Shown here one piece after another: positions 50,892 to 60,845 of a stretch of 64,000 bases of DNA. Positions within the stretch are counted from its first letter, which is position 1, and each line of letters opens with the position of its first letter. The stretch is from Rhodospirillales bacterium (GTDB taxonomy: Bacteria > Pseudomonadota > Alphaproteobacteria > Rhodospirillales > Shumkoniaceae), in the NCBI GenBank assembly GCA_014859895.1, contig JACZKS010000106.1, positions 28,260 through 92,259 of the forward strand, in the 5' to 3' direction. The position numbers were made by a program, and so were the translations under genes. The notes below the pieces were generated by a model. The model had not been told where the DNA came from, did no database searches, and saw nothing but the letters and a program-made list of their open reading frames with translations.

Positions 50892-52445
50892 ATGAAATCG
50901 TCTGTGCGATCGCTTCTTGTCACTGCCGTGGCCGGCGCGGTGTTCACCGCCGGCTGCGGGACTGTCTGGGCGCAGCAACCGGCCACCAAGGATAGCGTCG
51001 TCATCGTGGCCACCGTCGGCGAGCCGCCGACCCTCGATCCGGTCGGCGTGACCGCCGACCTCGTCAGCATCATCACCCAGCACGTGTTCGAGACCCTCTA
51101 TACCTTCGACAAGGAATGGAAGGTGATGCCGCTTTTGGCTTCCGGCATGCCGGTGCTGTCGGCCGACGGCAAGACGTTTACCATTCCGTTGCGCAGCGAT
51201 GTGAAATTCCAGGACGGCACGACAATGACGGCGGACGACGTGGTGGCGTCGCTCGACCGCTGGACGAAGGTTTCGCCGCGCGGCAAGACGACCACGTCGG
51301 CCATCGAGTCGATCACCGCGAAAGATGCCAATTCCGTCGTCATCGGGCTCAAGACCCCCTTGGCGCCGCTGACCTCGTTGCTGGCCATGAACAACGGCGC
51401 CGCGGCGATCATGCCGAAATCGGTCATCGACGGGACCAATGCCGTGAAGTCGCTGGTCGGCACCGGCCCCTACAAGATCCTGGAGCACAAGCCTGATCAG
51501 TACATCCGCCTGGTTCGTTTCGACGGCTACGTGTCGCCCGCGGGCGAGGCCAACGGCTACGGCGGCAAGCGGGTCGCCAAGATCAACGAGATCCGCTTCG
51601 TTCCGGTGCCCAACGCGACGACGCGCGTCGAAGGCATGGTCGCCGGCCAGTATCATTTCGCCGACTCGCTGCCGGCCGAAATGCTGCCGCGCCTCAAGGA
51701 TGCCAAAGGCGTGAAGGCGATTGTGGTGAAGCCGTTCGGTTTCCCGCTGATGATCATGAACAGCAAGACGGGCGTCTTTACCAACCAGAGCCTGCGCCAG
51801 GCGGTGCTGGCCGCTCTCGGCCCCAAGGACATGCTGCTTGCCGCCTTCGGCGATCCCGGCTTCTTTGCGCTCGAAGGCTCGGTCTATGCGCCGGGCACGG
51901 CCTTTTACGACGAGGACAGCGCCAAGACCTACAACCAGAACAATCCCAAGAAGGCGGCGGATCTGTTGAAGGCTGCCGGCTACAAGGCCGAGCCGGTCCG
52001 CATCCTGACTTCCACCCAGTACGACTTCCTCTACAAGATGAGCCTGGTCGCCCAGGCCCAGCTTGAACAGGCCGGTTTCAAGGTGGATCTCCAGGTTCTC
52101 GACTGGGCGACGCTGATGCAGAAGCGCGGCGACGAAAAGCAGTGGGATGCCTTCTTCACCTACCACACTTTCGTTCCCGAGCCTTCGCTGATCACCTTTG
52201 TCAACCCGGCCTACCCGGGCTGGTGGGATACGCCGGAAAAGCGCGAAGCGCTCGCCGCGTTCAACACCGAGATGGACCCGGCCAAGCGCAAGGCCAAGTG
52301 GACGGCCTTGCAGGGCCTGTTCTATACGCAGGTTCCGACCATCAAGGTGGGCGAGTTCTACAACCTCGCGGCTTCCAGTGATAAGCTGAAAGGCTACGTG
52401 CCGATGCCGTGGCCGTTCTTCTGGAACGCCGAGATCGCCAACTGA
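50892..52445 (+). CDS. peptide ABC transporter substrate-binding protein (DppA-like)
   Basis: A 517-residue family 5 binding protein. The N-terminal signal MKSSVRSLLVTAVAGAVFTAGCGTVWA contains a Cys in a possible lipobox (TAGC), so it may be lipid-anchored or cut after VWA. Family features are VGEPPTLDPVGVTADLVSIITQHVFETLYTFD and KSLVGTGPYKILEHKPDQYI. It serves the DppBCDF-like transporter downstream, whose operon also carries an N-acyl-D-amino-acid deacylase, so acylated D-amino acids or small peptides are likely ligands. Confidence 0.9.
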   Translation: MKSSVRSLLVTAVAGAVFTAGCGTVWAQQPATKDSVVIVATVGEPPTLDPVGVTADLVSIITQHVFETLYTFDKEWKVMPLLASGMPVLSADGKTFTIPLRSDVKFQDGTTMTADDVVASLDRWTKVSPRGKTTTSAIESITAKDANSVVIGLKTPLAPLTSLLAMNNGAAAIMPKSVIDGTNAVKSLVGTGPYKILEHKPDQYIRLVRFDGYVSPAGEANGYGGKRVAKINEIRFVPVPNATTRVEGMVAGQYHFADSLPAEMLPRLKDAKGVKAIVVKPFGFPLMIMNSKTGVFTNQSLRQAVLAALGPKDMLLAAFGDPGFFALEGSVYAPGTAFYDEDSAKTYNQNNPKKAADLLKAAGYKAEPVRILTSTQYDFLYKMSLVAQAQLEQAGFKVDLQVLDWATLMQKRGDEKQWDAFFTYHTFVPEPSLITFVNPAYPGWWDTPEKREALAAFNTEMDPAKRKAKWTALQGLFYTQVPTIKVGEFYNLAASSDKLKGYVPMPWPFFWNAEIAN

Positions 52446-52511
52446 CGACGCTGGCCGGGGACGGGGCGTCAGGCCTCGTCCCCGGCTTCCGGCCCTATCT
52501 GGGACGCACCC

Positions 52512-53453
52512 ATGCTTACCTACATCCTGCGTCGACTGGTCGGCATGTTCATCGTGATGCTGATCGTCGCCGCCGTGGTCTTCATCATCGCCCGGGTCAT
52601 ACCCGGCGACCCGGCCGCCGTCATGCTGGGTTCGGCGGCGACGCCCGAGGATGTGGCGGCGTTGCGGGCGCGGATGGGCCTGGATCAGCCGTTCCTGACC
52701 CAGTTCACCCTCTACCTGAAGCAGATCGTTACCTTCGATCTGGGTGATTCCATCTTCCTCAACCGCCCGGTCACCCAGGCGCTGGCCGAGCGTGCCGAGC
52801 TCACCACCTTCCTGACGCTGATGTCGGTCGGTATCGCCGTCGCCATCGGCGTGCCGATTGGCATCGTATCGGCGGTCAAGCGCGGCCGGCTCGTCGATCA
52901 GGGGACAGTGGCGCTGGCCATGCTGGCGGCCAGCGTGCCGAGTTTCTGGATCGGCCTGACCCTGATCCGCTATCTGGCGGTCGATGTACCCTGGTTTCCG
53001 GTTGCCGGCTACGGTCCGCCGGGCGCCTCGCTCGCCGAACGCCTTCACCACCTGGTGTTGCCGGCGATCGCGCTGGGCATCCCCAATTCGGCCCTCATCT
53101 TGCGCTTTACGCGCACCAGCATGCTCGACGTCATGAACGAGGACTACGTGCGTACCGCGCGGGCCAAGGGGCTGCCGCCGCTGACCGTGATCCTGAAACA
53201 CGCGCTGCGCAACGCGCTCATTCCAATCCTGACGATCATCGGCTTGACCATCGCCGTCATGATCGCCGGCGCCATCGTCACCGAAACGGTGTTCGGTCTG
53301 CCCGGTGTCGGCAATCTGGTAGTGTCTGCGGTGCTGCGGCGCGATTACCCCGTGATCCAGGGGGCCCTTCTGGTGGTGTCGGGTCTTTACGTGCTGATCA
53401 ATCTGGCGGTCGACCTTCTTTATGCCGTCGTCGATCCGCGCGTGCGGTACTGA
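52512..53453 (+). CDS. peptide ABC transporter permease (DppB-like)
   Basis: A 313-residue permease. It begins MLTYILRRLVGMFIVMLIVAAVVFIIARVIPGDPA, typical of DppB, and has the coupling segment NEDYVRTARAKGLPPLTVILKHALRNALIPI. Six helices are expected. It starts 66 bases after the binding-protein gene and 8 bases before the DppC-like gene. Confidence 0.93.
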   Translation: MLTYILRRLVGMFIVMLIVAAVVFIIARVIPGDPAAVMLGSAATPEDVAALRARMGLDQPFLTQFTLYLKQIVTFDLGDSIFLNRPVTQALAERAELTTFLTLMSVGIAVAIGVPIGIVSAVKRGRLVDQGTVALAMLAASVPSFWIGLTLIRYLAVDVPWFPVAGYGPPGASLAERLHHLVLPAIALGIPNSALILRFTRTSMLDVMNEDYVRTARAKGLPPLTVILKHALRNALIPILTIIGLTIAVMIAGAIVTETVFGLPGVGNLVVSAVLRRDYPVIQGALLVVSGLYVLINLAVDLLYAVVDPRVRY

Positions 53454-53461
53454 GGGGACTC

Positions 53462-54367
53462 ATGACAAACGAATCCCCCGTCCTTGCCGCCCCGAAACCC
53501 CGCAAGTCCGGTTTTTTCGAAAGCCGGTCCCCCACCGCCATGCTGCTGCGCCAATTGGGGAGGCGCCCTCTGACCCTGATCGCGGCTGGTCTGCTGGCCG
53601 CCGTCGTCGTCATCGCCCTCTTCTCGCCGTGGCTTACGCCTTACGATCCGATGAAGATGGACATTCTCAACCGCCTCAAGCCCCCGACCACCGCGCATTG
53701 GCTGGGCACCGACGAATTCGGCCGCGACGTTCTCGCCCGCATCATGCTGGGGGCGCGCCTCTCCCTGCTGGTCAGCTTCCTGGTGGTGATCTTCGCCACC
53801 GTCATGGGAACACTGCTGGGCCTGCTGGGCGGTTACGTGCGGGCGCTCGACGGCGTGCTGATGCGTTTCACCGATGCGCTGATGGCGTTTCCCGACATCC
53901 TGCTGGCCATTGCCTTCCTGGCGGCGCTGGGCCCCTCGCTGTTCAATGTCGTTCTGGCGTTGGGTGTCGTCTACACGCCGCGGGTGGCCCGTGTCGTGCG
54001 CGCCGCCACGCTGGTGATCCGCGAACTGCCGTTCGTCGAGGCGGCGACCGCGCTTGGCGTATCAACGCCGCGTATCATCCGGGTGCACGTACTGCCAAAC
54101 CTGATGTCGCCGATCATTGTCCAGGCGACGTTCATCTTCGCCTTCGCCATCCTGACGGAAGCGGCGCTGTCGTTCCTCGGTGTCGGAGTGCCGCCGACGA
54201 CGCCGACATGGGGCAACATGATCGCCGGCGCCCAACAGTACATCCGCCAGGCCGATTGGCTGATCCTCTTTCCCGGCTTCGCCATCGTGCTGACCGTTCT
54301 GGCGCTTCAGATGGTCGGCGACGGCCTGCGCGATGCCTTGGACCCCCGTTTGCAGAAGGTCACATGA
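53462..54367 (+). CDS. peptide ABC transporter permease (DppC-like)
   Basis: A 301-residue permease. A cytosolic N-terminal tail is followed by LIAAGLLAAVVVIALFSPWLTPYDP, then HWLGTDEFGRDVLARIMLGARLSL (family signature) and the coupling segment ELPFVEAATALGVSTPRIIRVHVLPNL. It dimerises with the DppB-like protein. Its stop overlaps the deacylase start (ATGA). Confidence 0.93.
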   Translation: MTNESPVLAAPKPRKSGFFESRSPTAMLLRQLGRRPLTLIAAGLLAAVVVIALFSPWLTPYDPMKMDILNRLKPPTTAHWLGTDEFGRDVLARIMLGARLSLLVSFLVVIFATVMGTLLGLLGGYVRALDGVLMRFTDALMAFPDILLAIAFLAALGPSLFNVVLALGVVYTPRVARVVRAATLVIRELPFVEAATALGVSTPRIIRVHVLPNLMSPIIVQATFIFAFAILTEAALSFLGVGVPPTTPTWGNMIAGAQQYIRQADWLILFPGFAIVLTVLALQMVGDGLRDALDPRLQKVT

Positions 54368-55974
54368 TGACAGATTCCCCTATTCTCATCCGCCAGGCCC
54401 GCATCATCGACGGCACCGGGGCGCCGTGGTGGCGGGGCGACGTGCGGGTGGTCGACGGTCATATTGCCGAAGTCGGCGCCCGGCTCGACGCCGGCGAGGC
54501 GGCGGTGATCGAGGCCGACGGGCGTTATCTGGCGCCCGGCTTCATCGATACCCACGCCCACGACGATCTCGTCTACCTTCGCCAGCCTGACCGCCCGGAG
54601 AAGGTGAGCCAAGGCGTCACCTCCGTCGTCGTCGGCAACTGTTCGTTCGGGCTCTATCCGCAGGTTCCGGCCAGCGCCGCTCATTTACGCGACCATTTTG
54701 GTTCGCTGTTGGGCACCGTGCGCGAGGGCGAAAGCTTCGAGGATTTCGATGCCTATTGCCGGGCCCTCGAAAAGCCGGGTATCGCCATCAATCTGCTGTC
54801 CCTGGTCGGCCACGCCGCCCTCAGGCTCGCCGTCCTCGGATGGGAACAGCGCCCGGCCACAGAGGACGAACGTGAAGCCATGGCTGCCTTGCTCGACGCT
54901 CAGTTGAGCCAGGGGGCGCACGGCCTGTCCATCGGCCTCGTCTATCCGCCGAGCGCCTGGGCGGATACCGCCGAGCTGGTCCGACTGGCCGAGGTCGTGG
55001 CTTCCCACCAAGCCCTGCTGGCCGCTCACGTGCGGTCCTACGAGGGGGGATTGATCTCCTCGGTCGACGAGTTCCTGGCGCTGCTCAAGGCCGGCGGGGC
55101 CAACGGGCTGCTTTCCCATCTTCAAGCGGCGGGCCGGCCGTATTGGGGAAGCGTGCCCGCCGCCATCGAGCGCCTGGAGACGGCGCGCCGGGACGGCATC
55201 GACGTCAGTTTCGACATGTACCCCTATCCGGCCGGTTCCAGCACCATCCTCCAGCTGTTGCCGCCATCCGCCCAGGCCGGTGGCATCGAAGTCCTGCTTG
55301 CACGCCTCGCCGACGATATAGAGTGTGAAAAGCTACGGCGGGCCGTCGAGACGGGCGAGGCGCCGAACGATCCGGGATGGGAATCCAAGGTGCTTCTGAT
55401 CGGCTGGGAGAACGTCCGCATCGGCGGCGTCGGCAACGACGCGCTCAAGGCCGTCGAGGGACGCTCCCTGACCGACATCGCGGCCAGTCGGGGAACCACA
55501 CCGTTCGATGCGGTCGTCTGGCTGATCCAGGAAGATCGGGGCCGCACCAACATCGTCATGTTCCAATTGGACGAGAAGGACTTGCGGTCGGCCCTGACCC
55601 ATCCGCTGCACATGCTGGGCTCCGACAGCCTGCCGCGCGAAGGCGGCAAGCCGCACCCACGGGCTTTCGGCAGCTTTCCGCGCTACATCGGCCACTGCGC
55701 CAGGGACCTGGGCTGGCTTTCGATCGAGGAGGCGGTCCGCCACATGACCGCCGTCCCGGCGCAGCGCTTCGGCCTGCTTGACCGTGGCTTGGTGCGACCC
55801 GGATTGGTCGCCGATCTCGTCCTGTTCACCGACGCGCTGACCGATTGCGCGACCTTCGAGGAGCCAACCCACTTGCCCAAGGGGATCACGGACGTTCTCG
55901 TCGCCGGCACCTTCCTGCTGCGCGACGGGATGCCGACCGGGGCCCGCCCCGGGCGGGTCCTCAAACGCCATTAA
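54364..55974 (+). CDS. N-acyl-D-amino-acid deacylase family amidohydrolase
   Basis: A 536-residue metal hydrolase of the D-aminoacylase type, removing acyl groups from N-acyl-D-amino acids. Metal-site motifs are LAPGFIDTHAHDD (H-x-H), GNCSFGLYP (Cys ligand), AAHVRSYEGG and SHLQAAGRP, and MLGSDSLPREGGKPHPRAFGSFPRYIG near the C-terminus, characteristic for the family. ATG 54364 overlaps the DppC stop; the track's start runs through that gene. It sits inside the peptide transporter operon, which links uptake directly to deacylation. Confidence 0.9.
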   Translation: MMTDSPILIRQARIIDGTGAPWWRGDVRVVDGHIAEVGARLDAGEAAVIEADGRYLAPGFIDTHAHDDLVYLRQPDRPEKVSQGVTSVVVGNCSFGLYPQVPASAAHLRDHFGSLLGTVREGESFEDFDAYCRALEKPGIAINLLSLVGHAALRLAVLGWEQRPATEDEREAMAALLDAQLSQGAHGLSIGLVYPPSAWADTAELVRLAEVVASHQALLAAHVRSYEGGLISSVDEFLALLKAGGANGLLSHLQAAGRPYWGSVPAAIERLETARRDGIDVSFDMYPYPAGSSTILQLLPPSAQAGGIEVLLARLADDIECEKLRRAVETGEAPNDPGWESKVLLIGWENVRIGGVGNDALKAVEGRSLTDIAASRGTTPFDAVVWLIQEDRGRTNIVMFQLDEKDLRSALTHPLHMLGSDSLPREGGKPHPRAFGSFPRYIGHCARDLGWLSIEEAVRHMTAVPAQRFGLLDRGLVRPGLVADLVLFTDALTDCATFEEPTHLPKGITDVLVAGTFLLRDGMPTGARPGRVLKRH

Positions 55975-56009
55975 ACCTGCCGACTTCCGGGAAAGAGAGA
56001 ACAAAAATC

Positions 56010-56396
56010 ATGACCAAGCGTACGCCGATTTTCGCCAAGGACGGTGCCAAGCCGGCCGGCCAGTACAGTCACGCGATCGTTGCCAACGGCTTCGTCTTCG
56101 TCTCGGGCCAGGGGCCGCATGATCCGAAAACCGGTCAGCTTCCGCCGGATTTCGCGGGTGAGGTCAGGCAGGCCATCCGCAACATGGAGACCATCCTCGA
56201 AGCCGCCGGCACCGACCTTGCCCACGTGGTTCGGGTCACCGGGTACCTGGCCGATCTCGGCAACTTCAAGGCCTACAACGATGTCTACAAGGAGTTCTTC
56301 GCCGCCGAGCCGCCGAGCCGCACCACGATCGGCTGCCAGCTCAACGGCATCCAGGTGGAAATCGACTGCATCGCCATGTTGCCGGACGGCAAGTGA
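56010..56396 (+). CDS. RidA-family enamine/imine deaminase (second copy)
   Basis: A 128-residue RidA protein. It has AGQYSHAIVANGFVFVSGQGP near the start, HVVRVTGYLADLGNFKAYNDVYKEFF and PPSRTTIGCQLNGIQVEIDCIAM; the Arg of the PPSRTT stretch is the conserved ligand residue that the first RidA copy lacks. ATG 56010 follows GAAAGAGAG. It lies between the deacylase and the transporter ATPases. Confidence 0.9.
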   Translation: MTKRTPIFAKDGAKPAGQYSHAIVANGFVFVSGQGPHDPKTGQLPPDFAGEVRQAIRNMETILEAAGTDLAHVVRVTGYLADLGNFKAYNDVYKEFFAAEPPSRTTIGCQLNGIQVEIDCIAMLPDGK

Positions 56397-56423
56397 GAGG
56401 CGATCGCGGCGCCGCGCAACAGG

Positions 56424-57445
<1,022 letters not shown>

Positions 57446-57446
<1 letters not shown>

Positions 57447-58432
57447 TGCCGGCCTCGCTGGAACCGCTGCTTCGGGTTCGCGGCCTCGCCAAGCATTTCC
57501 CCGTGCGCGGCGGCCTGCTTCAGCGGCCGGTTGGCTGGGTCAAGGCGGTGGACGACGTGTCGTTCGACGTCAACCGCCACGAGGTCCTCGGTCTGGTCGG
57601 TGAATCCGGTTCGGGCAAGACGACGGCGGGCCGCGCCATCCTGCGGCTGATCGAACCGACCGCCGGGTCGGTTCAGTTCGACGGCCAGGAGATCACCGGC
57701 TTGCCTCCCCACGAGATGAGGATGCAGCGGCGGCGCATGCAGATCATCTTCCAGGACCCTTATGCCAGCCTCAACCCGCGCCAACGGGTGCGCGAACTGA
57801 TCGGCGAGGCCTTCATCGTGCATGGCATCGGCACGCCCCACGACCGCCGCGACCGCACGGCCGCGCTGCTCGAAAAGGTCGGGTTGATGGCCGACGCCAT
57901 GGACCGCTACCCGCACGAATTCTCGGGCGGCCAACGCCAGCGAATTGGCATCGCCCGGGCGCTCGCCGTGGCGCCCGATTTCATCGTTGCCGACGAACCG
58001 GTGTCAGCGCTCGACGTCTCGGTCCAGGCCCAGGTCATCAACCTGCTGCGCGACCTGCAGCGGGAGTTGGGGCTTTCGCTGCTGTTCATTGCCCACGATC
58101 TGGCGGTGGTGCGTTTCATCAGCGACCGCGTGGCCGTGATGTATTTGGGGCGCATCATGGAGATGGCGTCGAGCACGCGGCTCTATGAACGGCCGCGCCA
58201 CCCTTACACGCTGGCCCTGATGTCGGCCGCCCCCACCCCCGACCCGGACGCCAAGCGTGACCGCATCCTTCTTGAAGGCGACATCCCGAGCCCGCTGAAT
58301 CCGCCGACCGGCTGCGTCTTTCGGACACGTTGCCGCTTCGCCACGCCCGCCTGCGCAATGGCGGAGGCCCGGAACCTGCGGGAAGTCGAGCCCGGTCACT
58401 TCGTCTCGTGCATCCGCGACGACATCGCCTGA
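57446..58432 (+). CDS. peptide ABC transporter ATPase (DppF-like)
   Basis: A 328-residue ATPase. Walker A is GESGSGKTT, signature [19 protein letters not shown], Walker [13 protein letters not shown], and the tail [15 protein letters not shown] carries the Cys cluster. The linker [22 protein letters not shown] is typical of DppF/OppF. ATG 57446 follows GGAGGG at 7 bases. It closes the Dpp-like operon and converges with the LysR gene. Confidence 0.92.
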
Positions 58433-58438
58433 AAAGCT

Positions 58439-59362
58439 TCAGTCAGACCGCAGTCGGCCAAGCATTGCCGGGTGGGGTGCCGGTGGAACCGCGGGGTTCG
58501 GCTGAACAAGGGCGGAAAGCAGGGCTTCGACCATGGCCATCTTCTTGCATCGGCGCAGGGTGACGACGCCCAGTTCCCGATAGAACGACGCGTCCCCGAA
58601 GGGAATGAAGCGGATCCGTTCGCGGTCGGGGCCGCGGACGTAAAGTTCAGGGACGACGCCGACTCCAAGCCCGGCGGAAACCATCAAAAGAATGCTCTCG
58701 AAGGTATCGAGTTCCATCTCCGGGACGATGCGGAGGCCGCGCTTTTCGATTTCGCGATCGATGCGATGCTCGACCGGAAGGTTGGGCACAAAACGCAAAT
58801 AGGGACCGGCGGAGAGAAGGTCGGAGGCCGTCGTGCCCGGCGTGTCTCTCGGGGCGATCACGAAGAACCGTTCGATGGCGTAGGGCCGCCAGAACAGGTC
58901 GCCGTCGACGTCCGGCGGACCGACGATCAGGGCGGCATCCAGTTGTCCTACCTGCACGTCACCGGTCAGGTCCTTGGACAGTCGACCGCTGTTGATCAGA
59001 TGCAGGACCAGATGGGGAAAGGTTTGCTTGAGGGACCGCAGGGCCGTCGGAAGAACGCCGGTCAAGGCGCTGCGCACGGCGCCGACGACGAGTGTGCCCC
59101 TGATGTCGGTGTGGCAATGGGTTTCGAGAAACGAGCGGTGCAGCGCCAGCATGGCGCGGGCCGTCTCCACGTACGCTTGCCCATGGCGCGTCAGCTTGGG
59201 GGGACGGCTGTCGCGGTTGAACAGCGGGATCCCGAGTTGGCCTTCAAGTTCCCGCATTTGTTGGCTGACCGCCGATTGCGTCAGGTTCACCACCTTCGCG
59301 GCCTTCGAGAACGAGCCATAGTCGGCGATGGCCACTAGGCTTTCCATTCTTCGCAGATCCAT
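58439..59362 (-). CDS. LysR-family transcriptional regulator
   Basis: A 307-residue regulator. The N-terminal helix-turn-helix is MDLRRMESLVAIADYGSFSKAAKVVNLTQSAVSQQMREL, and a periplasmic-binding-like effector domain begins about residue 90. It is divergent from the aminotransferase-lyase-PrpD operon, the usual placement for a LysR activator of its neighbour. The 221-base space between them is very AT-rich and probably holds its binding sites. Confidence 0.92.
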   Translation of the reverse strand: MDLRRMESLVAIADYGSFSKAAKVVNLTQSAVSQQMRELEGQLGIPLFNRDSRPPKLTRHGQAYVETARAMLALHRSFLETHCHTDIRGTLVVGAVRSALTGVLPTALRSLKQTFPHLVLHLINSGRLSKDLTGDVQVGQLDAALIVGPPDVDGDLFWRPYAIERFFVIAPRDTPGTTASDLLSAGPYLRFVPNLPVEHRIDREIEKRGLRIVPEMELDTFESILLMVSAGLGVGVVPELYVRGPDRERIRFIPFGDASFYRELGVVTLRRCKKMAMVEALLSALVQPNPAVPPAPHPAMLGRLRSD

Positions 59363-59583
59363 GGTTTGGCCTTCTTTCGTCTATCCGGGAAACGAGCATA
59401 ATTATAAGGAGCTCTAATGAAAATCGTTAAATAAAATCGATATCATTAATTTATTGAGTGCATGTAGCCTTCTTGCGGATATCGGAGGACTGGCCAGAGG
59501 AGTCCGGTTCCCGATCGCGCCAACGAACAGGAAGCGGGGATGAACATGGTCCGTAGAGCTTCCGGGATTGCAGGGGAACGACC
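59363..59583. promoter_or_regulatory. AT-rich divergent promoter region of the LysR-controlled operon
   Basis: 221 bases in which 59398-59460 is strongly AT-rich with small palindromes (ATAATTAT near 59398, ATCGAT near 59437). LysR proteins bind T-N11-A sites of this kind. A five-codon ORF after AAGGAG (59417) seems too short to matter. Confidence 0.45.
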
Positions 59584-60786
59584 ATGAACGTGATTGCCCA
59601 ACACATGAGCGCCGTAAAGCAATCGGCGGCTTCCTCGGTGGCGGCGGTGGCGGCGGAGCTGGTGCGCCAGGGACACGACGTGATCCGCCTGTCGGCCGGC
59701 GAGCCCGATTTCGCCACGCCGGACCACGTCCAACTGGCCGGCATTCGCGCCATCATCGAGGGCAAGACGAAGTACCCGCCGATCCCCGGCATCCTTCCGT
59801 TGCGCGAGGCCATCTGCCGGAAGCTTGAGCGGGACAACGGCCTCAAGTACGGTCCCGAACAGATCATCGCCGGCGCCGGCTGCAAGCAGGTCATCTACAA
59901 CGCGTTGGGGGTGACCCTCGATCCCGGTGACGAGGTCGTGATCCCGGCGCCGTATTTCGGCTGCTACGTCGATCAGACGACGCTCAACCGCGGGGTGCCC
60001 GTGGTGGTCGAAACCACCCAGGCGAACGGCTTTCGGCTGATGCCGGAGCAGTTGGAAGCGGCCATTACGCCGCGCACCAAATGGCTCATCCTCAATGCGC
60101 CCAATAATCCGTCGGGGGCCGTCTACCGGCCCGAGGACCTCAAGGCGGTTGCCGAGGTTCTGCGCCGTCATCCGCAAGTGTGGCTGCTGTCGGACGACAT
60201 CTATGAACACCTCATCTACGAGGGGGCCGTCTTCCATTCGATCCTTGAGTTCGCTCCGGATCTGGCCGAGCGGACGCTGGTGGTGAACGGCTTTTCCAAG
60301 ACCTACAGCATGACCGGCTGGCGGCTGGGTTATGGCGCGGGGCCGGTCGGGCTCATCAAGAACATGGTCAAGCTGCAATCGCAGTCGACCAGCGGCGCCT
60401 GCTCCATTTCGCAATGGGCGGCGGTCGCGGCGCTCGAGGGGGATCACGGATTCGTCGCCAAAAACCGCGCGGTGTTCCAGCAGCGGCGCGACCTGGTGGT
60501 TGCCAAGGTCAACGCCATCGAGGGCTTGTTCTGCCTGTCGCCGGAAGGGGCCTTCTACGTTTTCGTGTCCTGCGCCGGCCTGCTGGGGCGTTCCACGCCG
60601 GAGGGAAAGGTGTTGGAGACGGAGGCCGATGTCGTCGAGTTCCTGCTGCACCAAGCCCATGTTGCGGTGATTCACGGGGCCTCGTTCGGCCTGTCGCCGT
60701 TCTTCCGGATCTCGTTTGCCGCCAAGACCGAACAGTTGGAAGAAGCCTGCCGGCGCATTGCCGAGGCCTGTTCCCGGCTGACGTAG
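59584..60786 (+). CDS. class I aminotransferase (aspartate aminotransferase-like)
   Basis: A 400-residue fold-type I PLP enzyme. It has LSAGEPDFATPDHVQLAGI at the N-terminal part, NAPNNPSGAVYRPEDLKAV (Asn and Pro of the cofactor site), LSDDIYEHLIYEG (Asp, Tyr) and the PLP Lys in NGFSKTYSMTGWRLGYGAGP. It transfers the amino group of an amino acid, possibly aspartate, released by the following lyase. It is the first gene of the LysR-flanked operon. Confidence 0.92.
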   Translation: MNVIAQHMSAVKQSAASSVAAVAAELVRQGHDVIRLSAGEPDFATPDHVQLAGIRAIIEGKTKYPPIPGILPLREAICRKLERDNGLKYGPEQIIAGAGCKQVIYNALGVTLDPGDEVVIPAPYFGCYVDQTTLNRGVPVVVETTQANGFRLMPEQLEAAITPRTKWLILNAPNNPSGAVYRPEDLKAVAEVLRRHPQVWLLSDDIYEHLIYEGAVFHSILEFAPDLAERTLVVNGFSKTYSMTGWRLGYGAGPVGLIKNMVKLQSQSTSGACSISQWAAVAALEGDHGFVAKNRAVFQQRRDLVVAKVNAIEGLFCLSPEGAFYVFVSCAGLLGRSTPEGKVLETEADVVEFLLHQAHVAVIHGASFGLSPFFRISFAAKTEQLEEACRRIAEACSRLT

Positions 60787-60845
60787 GGGCGGCCGGGCAT
60801 CGAAGCAAAGCTGTTAAGCAACGAATCGTTAGGCGGATAAAGAAG

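Noticed and set aside
50697-53201. 834-codon minus-strand ORF
   Set aside because: Shadow of the peptide-binding protein and DppB-like genes; no domain, low-complexity composition.
59417-59434. Five-codon ORF after AAGGAG in the LysR region
   Set aside because: Too short to judge; no attenuator-like stems follow it.
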